A stretch of 64,000 bases of DNA from Sipunculus nudus (lineage: Eukaryota > Annelida > Sipuncula > Golfingiida > Sipunculidae). A program made the position numbers and the translations under genes. Where the stretch lies: contig CM049318.1 in NCBI GenBank assembly GCA_026874595.1, forward strand, positions 58,562,250 through 58,626,249, written 5' to 3'. Shown here piece after piece: positions 55,698 through 64,000 of the stretch; the stretch's first letter is position 1; each line of letters starts with the position of its first letter. A model generated the notes under the pieces. It made no database searches and was not told the DNA's origin. It saw only the letters and a list, made by a program, of their open reading frames with translations.

Positions 55698-58626
55698 TTT
55701 TTTTTTCCATACCAGAGTACAGGACGAACCTCTGAAAACAGTGCAAGAACTGTTACATTCTTTTGCATTCTTACGACATGAAAAACGTAAAGTGTCACAG
55801 TCTCCCCTGCATTGACAGTTATCATCACCAATCTCTTGGGCTAGAATCCTCAGAACCCGTCCAAACCTGGTCTTAAAAATAAACCCTGTACGAGTGATAT
55901 CGTGCAGCATCTGATGTTGGAGGCAAAGTCTGAACTTGAACACAACTTGCGCTGGTAGCCTTTCTGAAAACTTTCTGGCTCTTAGTTAACAAGTGTGTCC
56001 AGATTTTCCACTATATAACATACCAAGAGCTTGCTCTCCTGTCTTCTGAAGTGTGAGCACTTCTGGTCAGAATCGCCACCTGTTTCTTGAACTCATCATT
56101 TCGTATTTTTGTTCCTTTGCCAATGGCAAACAACCTAGATATTGTTTCACATCCACCGAGGATTTGAATTACTGGTAGCAGACGACACAGATCCTCACCT
56201 TAATGCTGCCTGAGGTGAACAACGTCCCATATTCTTCTTTTTGCCTCCTTTTCTCCACATTTTCTCTCTGATCGGAAGACTAACCTTTTGCATTCATCAT
56301 CACAGTAGAAGCAAAGCAACTTGAGGCGATCTGTATCTTCGCTTATTAAGTGAGTGCAGTCAGAGGCATAACACTTAACAACAGTATTTGATATCAGATC
56401 ATAAGCATCTCCCTCTGCACCTAAGGCCTTGATACCTTTCTCCTCCATTTTCTCCTTTCAAAAATTGAAGCGCATGCAGTTTGTTTTCGGAGTTAGGCAT
56501 TAACTGTTCTTTCTTTGATTTAAGGGGCATGGTTGCAGAGTTCGAAACTCGTGGACCCACCCTATCATTTTTTTTTCTTCTCGCATGGGTGACATACCTT
56601 GTGGAAGGACCGTGTGCATATCCATCAAAATCTACTAAAGTGTTTGAATAGTTCCTGCGGACATGACTTACATATTATTCACAAATTTTTTTATAGGTTT
56701 TATTTTTCTTCCAAGGGATTCTATAAAGGAGGGATCCTCCATCCACTTCATTGAACTCAGGCGTTTGAGTAGGCACGCAACTAATTATTGCTTTAATTGG
56801 GCATAGGTCTGACGGGCATCAGCAAGTTGTGGCTTGTTAAGCTCTCTAAGAAAACCGTTTTTATCAAACAAAGACGTAGGAAGACTCGAAAATTCATATT
56901 TAAACAATCCATTTAAATTAAGGTCCGAGTTGCTATTAGGTTCCAGAAGCAGTCGCTGAAAGAAGAGTCAAGGATTGCTCGGACAGCTCAGGTTCCATAT
57001 CCTGTTGAGGCATTTTTGTCAAATTATTCTTTCAGTATCCGTCCTCTTCAAGGTGTAATTAAAAACACTCAGGTAAGTCATCCTCTCGAGAATTGCTGAA
57101 CCAATCTGGACTGCCTTATATGGGTTAATGGTCTTGTCTGCAGGTACGCGAGTCGTTATGTTTGTTAAGGGGCCCAATCATCTATCTGGCCTTTATAAGC
57201 TATATAATCCCTTGGAGCTTTCATAAAAAAAATAGGCCATGGATATCATTACACACAGGCTACTTGTTTTGTATATTTATAGTGTTTATAATATGCGGGG
57301 GCCGCAAAAATAATCAAAACAAATTCAAAGTGGGTATCTGGTGGCAAGTCAGATAAGCCCTTGGTTTTCATATGGCGTTTTGTAACAAGTGACCTGCCAA
57401 AAACTTATCTGGCCTGCAAATTAAAACTTTCCCGGAAAGAGACTGTTCATAGACATAAGGATTTGTTTTCATCAAATGAACCATGGCCGAGATGTAGACA
57501 GGTGCAGATTATGAGTAGTTAGAATGACCAGAAGCCGCAAGGTAGGGCAGCATCTTCTGCAGTGATGACAGGTGAAGAAGAAGATTTCCTGTTCGTTCTG
57601 TCCTCAAAAACTGATGGAGCTCATTCATTGATATATACTGCAGCAAGAGTTGGCCTGTAATGAAACAAGCCACTTTGCTCTTATGCTTATCTAAGGCGAT
57701 GCTGATATTATGGATGACATCATTTTGCATACTTCTGTTGTTGTTGATTTCATTACATCGTTGAAAATTTGCCTCTTTTAGATCTAGGTGAAGATCTTGC
57801 TCACACAAGATTAGAGTACAGGTCATGTGCTATTATATCAGGTATTTTCTTATAAAGCAGTAAAGACCCCTTTCCCAATAAACCGTTGTAATAACGAATT
57901 GCGATCTTAGCTGCAGGGATACCCTGGGATTGGTCAGGGAGTCTTTGCACATGACCGATTGTAGATACCTTCAGGTTTGTAGCCTTACCCGGGAATCGGA
58001 AAAAAGTAGCTTTTTACCTCAAGGCAAATACCTCAAGTTATGTTCTACTGATTCTAACTGACTTATGTCTTTATACTCAAAGAAGTAGTTCAGCAACAGT
58101 TTTGATTATCAGATGCTTTGCAGCAGCCTCGTTCTTCATTTTTGGTGTGGCATAAAAGTCCTGGAGGATCTGTATAACAGCAGACCAGAATGTCACAACA
58201 TTCTTTCTTCCGTTAATGTTTGTGATCACTACACTAACTCCAAAACGTTCTGACGCATATACTTCCCAAAAAAGGTTCAGCATATAGCTTAGACAAATCT
58301 TCAACAAGATCTGTTAAAGTGGTTTGCTCCTCGTCATTTTCTCGATGTTCATTTACAACATGCATGAATGCTTCTTAACGCGAAGTGTCCTTGCGTCTCC
58401 TTTTTTCTGAGAGATACAGTGTCAGAGTTTTCCCGTCTGTAACTTGTGGGAAGTTGTTTCCAGTTCTGCAATCAGCTTTAATCTTCTACCATGCTGCAAT
58501 ATCTATGCCTTCACCTCTTGCATGTGCTGCTTCATTGTTACTAGAGACACCCCTCTCAGTCAGGGCAACTGTCTTTCTGCCATCATCTGATGCTTGCAGG
58601 CATATTGGACACTTTTGTACGTCCAT
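55698..58626 (-). pseudogene. Multicopy zinc/FEN-like/CXC protein gene, intronless and broken
   Basis: On the minus strand from ATG 58626: MDVQKCPICLQASDDGR with RGEGI (a Cys-x2-Cys N-terminal module); ITNINGRKNVVTF, QILQDFYATPK, LIIKTVAELLL (58232-58077); HQFLRTERTGNLLLHLSSLQ, MLPYLAASGH (57600-57509); YEFSSLPTSLFDKNG (near 56900); VDFDGYAHGPST with HARRK (56640-56575); EDTDRLKLL (near 56340); SERKCGEKEAKRRIWDV (56265); GGCETISRLFAIGKG (56130); LPPTSDAARYHSYRVY (55925); and a C-terminal CXC-type zinc tail, CQCRGDCDTLRFSCRKN..ECNSSC (55820-55730). I recognise this domain order from a large family of uncharacterised invertebrate proteins. The aspartate motifs (DFDG, DTD, GC-D/E-T) suggest a PIN/FEN-like nuclease; that is inference. 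Here GCDT is GCET, two tail Cys are Phe (TTT), and several stops and frameshifts break it. It lies antisense in an intron. Confidence 0.75.
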
Positions 58627-59109
58627 TGAAGGTACCAAGTTCAAAAGTATTGAAGGAATAGGGGCTTAAATAAGTAAACATATACTCTTGTAGGGCCTTT
58701 ATAAATTTTGAAGTCTTTACAAATATATAATTTTAATTTTGGTTCCGGTCAAGTAACATTTTTAACATATTTTTAACCAGTTCTAATGCAATATAACAGA
58801 GAAATAACAGAACGTACCGTACCAATAAATAAAATTAGGGAACTATAAAATTTACAGTTACTGTAAATCATTTTAATGAAAAGTTATAAATATAGTGAAA
58901 AGATAAAACAAAAAAGTTATTTTCAGGAGTGTACAATTTCTAAGGACTTACTTCGATTTGTTTGGTCACTTTTCCATCTGTATATAAAATATTTACGCTC
59001 CCGAGGCAGCGGAAATCTTGCGCTTCTACAGAAGCAACTGATTTTCACGCTGCCAGCTTTGACCATTTATGATATATTTAGACACCAGATGGCGGTTTGT
59101 TGTCCACTG
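58627..59109. other. 5' flank of the minus-strand pseudogene
   Basis: AT-rich sequence with short open frames and no recognised domain. Confidence 0.4.
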
Positions 59110-59600
59110 AAATAAACGTGCGTACGATGTGACAAGCAGCCAATCAGACGCCAATAAACAAACACTCGACAGGCATCCTGGCTCCGCCCATTGCCGCGCT
59201 TCAAGCGCCGTTTGATGAGTTTCCGGTCGAATTTAAATTGCTCCCTCTGCATTCTCGCATCATCGACCGATTCGATTATGACATTATGACTGTGTTAGCG
59301 TAGCTATGTATCTGTTGTCTGCAGAACTGAAACCAGCCAGCGAGGTGTGCACGCAGCCTTTGTTGTTACGTTTCGTTTGAATTACAGCTCACCGGCCGAG
59401 CATCCTATGTGCCCGAGGCCCTAAGCAAACCACGTCAGGGGCAATTCTCTCTGAGCCTGTGGCCTGTTTAGACGGTTACGCTGGGGAATGAGCTGTCACT
59501 CAAAAAGAAATGAATATGATTGGCTCCGTGTATTCCTCGCTTGGCTTTGTCTTCCAGCACAAAGTTTCATCTGATTGGACAAAAATACAGTGCTCCCCTC
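59110..59600. promoter_or_regulatory. GC-richer island with CCAAT boxes
   Basis: Distinctly richer in G+C and CpG than its surroundings. It holds AGCCAATCAG (59130), TGATTGGCTCC (59517) and CTGATTGGAC (59570), so CCAAT motifs on both strands, plus CTCCGCCCAT (59182, GC-box-like). It sits 0.5-1 kb upstream of the minus-strand pseudogene start and may be its old promoter. Not tested by anything but composition and motifs. Confidence 0.35.
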
Positions 59601-59982
59601 TGGTGTTGCAAAGCAGGATACGAGGTCATAACAAAAAGCGCCTTACGATATAGGAAGTAGCCCTATAGGTAAAGCGCTGTGTAAAGAGCGTAATAAAATA
59701 TTTTGGTGTCTAAATTGAGCAATTCAGCATATATTAACCCTTTCAATTAGCCCGTGTTGTCCATTGTGAACTTATGCAAATTAGTACAGTTTCGACATTC
59801 AGATTTTCTGTATCATTCAGTATGTCGCCATACGTTTGCAATCAATTTTGCTGATAACATCGGCCATGATTAAATCCGACAAAAATGTTCGTTTGCTTGC
59901 ATGCCGTATTGCTGACGAGGTTATAATAAAGAAAAAATATCTCAAATGCGTCATATCTCGATTATGTGATGTCACAAAAGAT

Positions 59983-59986
<4 letters not shown>
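59601..59986. other. No gene recognised
   Basis: No supported gene between the GC-richer island and the TA tract. Confidence 0.45.
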
Positions 59987-60041
<55 letters not shown>

Positions 60042-60044
60042 TAT
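59987..60044. repeat. (TA)n microsatellite
   Basis: About 58 bases of TA/ATAC dinucleotides. Open frames across it on both strands (Tyr-Ile repeats) are artefacts. Confidence 0.95.
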
Positions 60045-60269
60045 GTCGGAAATACATTTATGTACCGGTCATGGTATATTGACCCTGAAAGAAGCAAATG
60101 GCGGCCATGTTTGAGTTTATGCTAATAAGGGGACTTCAAGTGGTCCGATTGTGTCCAAACCCTCCATGGACATTTAGAGGGACCACCTGAATCAGATGCA
60201 ATCATAAAACAAACAATTGCAATTTGTTCCAGGTTCGGCAATTTCTGGGCTATTTCTACTGGACGAATG

Positions 60270-60865
60270 AGTCTTAAAATTTGAAAATAACTTGGTAATA
60301 ATATAATTTTGGATCGTTGTATCGCACAGACAAGAATAGATGGTGCGCAAAATTACAGTCATAAACCACATCGCAAGTCTGTATTCTTGACCAACATTAC
60401 CTCTTGCTGTTATAACAAGATAGATATAACAAGGCGAGAATATTGATAAATACTAAATGATTATTATGATCGTAGTTATGACCTCTGACCATATGGTAAA
60501 TCAAGTTTATACTTAAACATTTCCATGTAGTGTCTTCAGACAGGGTAATTGCTTCACGTTAAGTCTTTCACTAAGCCAAACCCTTTCACATATTTAAATT
60601 TGTAATATCTTTATTACAGTGAATTAGTTTCACTTTTGTTTGAAAAATGTCGAGAAGCATCTATATATGAAATTCATATCGTGAAACGCAATATGCGAAT
60701 CACGTTTAGCTATATATTAATATATAAACACGAACAGGGGTTACGACATAGCATCCTGGCTTAGGCGAAATCATCCCTTACAAAATGTATAGAGATGGGA
60801 CCAATTTATTGATTAAATTTTATTTATTTTTGGTTTTAAACAATTTTTTTGCTGATGATTTTACA
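60270..60865 (+). repeat. Dispersed repeat C, copy 2
   Basis: Same-direction counterpart of 30497-31160, with the landmarks given there. Non-coding, in the intron of the YWTD gene. Confidence 0.75.
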
Positions 60866-61357
60866 TCATTGCTGGCAGTAATGTCATGCATCAGATTGCC
60901 AAGCAATCAAGGCTAATATTGCAGAAACGATAAAAATAAGTATATTTTGCATTTACTAAAAGTTTACAAATTTCAGGACATCGCCGTAAACCATAGGTCC
61001 CTTGTTATTCGAGATAGTGCATGCTAGCACTGAAAGCTAAAGAAAATTCTGAGGTCATGCAGGATCACTCAAAATTTATCCCTCAAACTTAAAAATTGCT
61101 TGTTTCTGAAACGCCGACTTCGGTGGCTAACACAAATCGTCGTATTTTCCTCCACCGACGTTAGAGCAGCATGACACAAACAAAGAGTGGTTTTATACTT
61201 TTTTTTACAATAATAATCCCCTGTGATCGGAGGTCTGATTAGCGCATGCGCGACACACTGACCACACTGACCCATGGACTAGTGGTGTCAAGACACGTTT
61301 TATGAGTTGTTTTAAAATTATATTCCGTTGAATGATTATGAACTTTATTTATTTTAG
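60866..61357. other. Intron end before exon 2
   Basis: No coding sequence. It ends in a pyrimidine-tinged TTTATTTATTTTAG acceptor at 61357. Confidence 0.5.
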
Positions 61358-61576
61358 GTCTGTTCACTGATGATTTCCTCCTTGTGTCGACTAATCGAGG
61401 AATTGTCATGGTAAACCTACAAACAAAGGACAGCAGTTACATATACCAGCAACGTAATCTGCAAGGTGATATCGAATATGACCACCGTGATCAGCGCATT
61501 TACTACAGTTATCTTGAAGGAAGGACAATAGAGTCGGTTTATCTAAACGGAACGGATCACAAGATTATATTCCGAG
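61358..61576 (+). CDS. Exon 2: LDL-receptor class B (YWTD propeller) sequence
   Basis: A 219-base exon (73 codons, phase 1 at both ends) between TTTTAG| and G|GTATGT. It encodes FTDDFLLVSTNRGIVMVNL, then DIEYDHRDQRIYYSYLEGR with TIESVYLNGTDHKIIFRG. The second part is one LDLR class B repeat: D-x-x-x-(K/R)-I-Y-(W)-S/T-x-L-x-x-x-x-I-x-x-x-x-L-(N/D)-G, where YYSY stands for YWTD. The first part is the preceding propeller strand, like the start of the LRP5/6 ectodomain, which also follows its signal peptide directly. The product is likely an extracellular beta-propeller receptor. N-glycosylation is possible at NGT. The rest of the propeller must be encoded beyond 61576; no further exon was found to 64000. 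A symmetrical 1-1 exon fits shuffled extracellular modules. Which LDLR-family member it is cannot be told. Confidence 0.8.
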
Positions 61577-63475
61577 GTATGTATTACAAAAGCTGTTCAC
61601 ATAATTTTCGGACCTCTCTCTCCTAATCTCTCCACAAAAAATACGACATTATTTCGAACTTAGGATTTTGGCATATGCGGGGTAGTTAAAACAGAAGGTT
61701 TAGTGGAACAAAATACACGCCCAGTTAAATGTGAGAAGATGTTAGATATTAGCATGGAAGGCGTAACGTCAACACTGGATTTTCTTTAAATATATAAAGC
61801 ATCTGTGGATAATACTTTCTTTTATATTTTCATTTAAATAAATAATGCAACTGTGGGTAAGACTCTTTGTTATATTTGGAATGCACTTCGATACGTCTGA
61901 ACCTATTAATTTCATTCTACATGTGAGAAGAAAGAATAAAGCCCTCGGACCTGGGGCCGTTTTGGACGGGCCTCCGACATGTCCAGCCTCCGACTATTTT
62001 AACCAGGCGGGACATACTCCCCCCCCCCCCACACACACACACATTTTTTTGGCAAATTACATAAATGTAAATTTATCATTAAATACATGCTAGTTAAACA
62101 GTGTCGCAAATTTCCTCAAAAATCAATTAAATGCATCGTTTCATCAATGAGCAAAATATTATCTCCCTGTTTAAGTACTAAAGTAGTACTAAGCCAATAG
62201 ACGTTCGAATAAAACTTATCATGCAGGTTTTATTGATTACAAATCTTAAGGAAAACAGTCTTACTTTTTGGTTGATTTTTGAACAATATTCGCTGTAATT
62301 TAATACCCAAATTGCTCCAACATAGCCTACATATTGATTATAAATTTTCCACAGCTCATTAACCCTCCCACGCCAAACCCTTCAGACGGTTCACACACTA
62401 AAAATGTGAGGATTCAATGAAAAGACTTGTCCCCCCCCCCCCCCCCAAACACACACACACCGTGAACTGGGTCCTGGATCTACCACTAATAACATTATTA
62501 TCTCCATCTCTCCACAGGTATATTTATATGGGATATTTATTTTTAGCATTCTTTTCCCTTCTTTTTCTTATTATTATGTCACTTTTTTCATCCGATTACA
62601 GTCATATTTACCAAGATCTACCAAGCAACACGGCTTAGTAGGCCTTTCTATTGGGCTGGCAGGCCTAACATGAGTCGTGATATGATCCATATAGAAGAAT
62701 GAATCCCAGTGGTCCTCCATTATGTTGCATTCATATCGTGGTAAACAGCCCAATCATCTTAACATTAAGCCACAAATGAAAATTTAACCTAAAGAATACA
62801 TGTTAACTCACAACCCAAACTCCATCTCTGTGGTAACGAGTCGTTTCCCGCACCGCTTACAAGGTGGCTGCCATACAGTAACCCGTGCAAGCTATGGTTG
62901 TTTTTATAAGGTCAGAAATTTAACATACATGCAGAGGGAATTACCATTATACTGAGTTAAAAGGAATTTTTTCTCGCTCATGTTAGGTGTTGATACCAAA
63001 AAAATTAACTGTTGGTATGATTTATATCAAATGACAGCGTACGTGTTGGCCATGAGGCGTTGTCAGACATGACGAATATATTGAAAAATATTCGAAAATA
63101 TTTGCGTCCTCATAGAACCCTAAAGTGCGTTCCTCACTGAATGATGTAACGGATCTCTGATAGCCAGTACGCTGGTCGTTGTGTCTCTAATGTCAGATGA
63201 GCCGAAATTGCGCTTAAATGTACCTTACTATTGTTCAATTACTCTGACCGAGTTCAGTGCCCTTGATCTATGTTTTAAGGTCATAGGGGTCACAATTTTT
63301 TTTAACGTCGAATATCTTCTTATCAATAAAGGGTACAGACAAATGGATAAAAATGTCATCATCAAATCTTTTGCAAATCACTAGTGCAGAACCATATGAG
63401 ATAGGTGACTCAACACATTTTTTTTTCAGTTAGATAAGATGAACCAATTGACCTTGAAAGTTACAGGCATATATT
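61577..63475. other. Intron 2 start; C/AC tracts, no exon found
   Basis: No further propeller exon recognised. Two similar poly-C + (AC)n tracts lie at 62019-62042 and 62431-62460. The acceptor-like CTCCATCTCTCCACAG ending at 62518 leads in the right phase into a stop within ten codons, so it was not used. Confidence 0.5.
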
Positions 63476-63742
63476 TGTCATGTACAATGTAGGAGTGCAG
63501 TGCCGAGTTTGGTAGCGACATCTGTAATAGTTTTTGAATAATATGCATTTTGCAACAATGTGACGTCAACATTTTCAGCTCATCTGTGAATACTCGAGAT
63601 GGAACGACCAGGTTTCATTTATGCTTTACAGAACAAATAGTTCTTCCAGATTATTAGAGACAGATAAATTGTTGAATATGTAGGAAAAGGGAATGTCGGT
63701 GGGTGGAGTGATAGGCTGAGACCTGTGGCTGTCGTTTGACAG
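63476..63742 (+). repeat. Dispersed repeat, copy 2 (family D)
   Basis: Partner of 171-410, ending with hairpin CTGTC-GTTT-GACAG (63729-63742). Confidence 0.6.
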
Positions 63743-63744
63743 TA

Positions 63745-63775
<31 letters not shown>
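63745..63775. repeat. (ATT)n microsatellite
   Basis: About ten ATT units directly after the family D hairpin. Confidence 0.95.
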
Positions 63776-63776
<1 letters not shown>

Positions 63777-64000
63777 ACAATATTGGGTTGGGGTTAAATA
63801 TGGTTAATCCCGTTACAAGGGTCTGCGTGTGTGTATGGAGGGGGAATTCCACAATCCGAATGGAAATTCCACCTGTGCATGCAAACGGCTTTCGTCGGAC
63901 AAATATTTACCCTTCATAACATACATACATAATAACACTTCTTCCTCCCATCCCGACAACGTGTCCCTTATGTCGTCATGCATATTTACATGTGAGTCCG

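Noticed and set aside
62502-62560. A possible third exon of the YWTD gene after CTCCATCTCTCCACAG.
   Set aside because: In the required phase it hits a stop within ten codons and shows no propeller motif.
1-64000. tRNA genes, CRISPR arrays and bacterial-type operons.
   Set aside because: No cloverleaf with a GGTTCGANTCC arm, no regularly spaced identical repeats with unique spacers, and no runs of adjacent intact genes were seen.

Overview
This is an animal nuclear genome window: AT-rich, dominated by decayed transposable elements and dispersed repeats, with GT/AG-bounded exons and many (TA)n, poly-C/(AC)n and (GA)n tracts. The mix of Ty3/Gypsy, L1/Tx1-type and CR1/RTE-type elements, an AGCTCAGCTGA...GTCCGTC repeat and a broken zinc/FEN-like/CXC multicopy gene looks most like a bivalve mollusc or similar marine invertebrate. 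That assignment is from memory of such genomes and cannot be proved here. No tRNA, rRNA, CRISPR or bacterial-type operon was seen.

Layout. 0-13.8 kb holds four retroelement remnants. They are an LTR plus gag on + (1.43-2.7 kb), a CR1/RTE-like LINE scrap on + (3.5-4.2 kb), a Gypsy gag-protease-integrase and later RT start on + (4.9-8.65 kb), and a Gypsy 3' half on - (11-13.8 kb). The last reads integrase, then RT, then RNase H, then 3' LTR, the copia-like order known for Gmr1-like Ty3/Gypsy elements. A long-armed palindromic MITE (6.94-7.48 kb) lies inside the third. 15.9-21.55 kb is a nearly full-length L1/Tx1-type LINE on -, with an intact ORF1 and an ORF2 broken by stops and frameshifts. 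23-25.9 kb is a decayed Gypsy on -. 26.5-30.1 kb is a 5'-truncated Gypsy on + with conventional RT-RH-INT order and a complete 3' LTR. 31.66-32.88 kb is a pogo/Tigger-type DNA element with TA target duplication that keeps only a CENP-B-type DNA-binding helix region.

34.4-54.8 kb is built from two long non-coding repeat blocks, here called A and B, in the order B-A-B-A (plus a partial A). Block A carries a minisatellite of about 37 bp. A further A-related copy sits at 9.4-10.5 kb.

The best candidate host gene is on + and spans 47.55-61.58 kb. Exon 1 encodes a signal peptide behind a TATA box, and exon 2, 13.7 kb downstream, encodes LDL-receptor class B (YWTD-propeller) sequence. The splice sites and phases match. 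The gene continues beyond the window. Its intron holds, in antisense, an intronless pseudogene (55.7-58.6 kb) with an N-terminal Cys motif, aspartate-rich nuclease-like motifs and a C-terminal CXC zinc tail. It belongs to a multicopy family whose function I do not know and which looks like a selfish element or domesticated gene. Most remaining sequence shows no recognisable gene.
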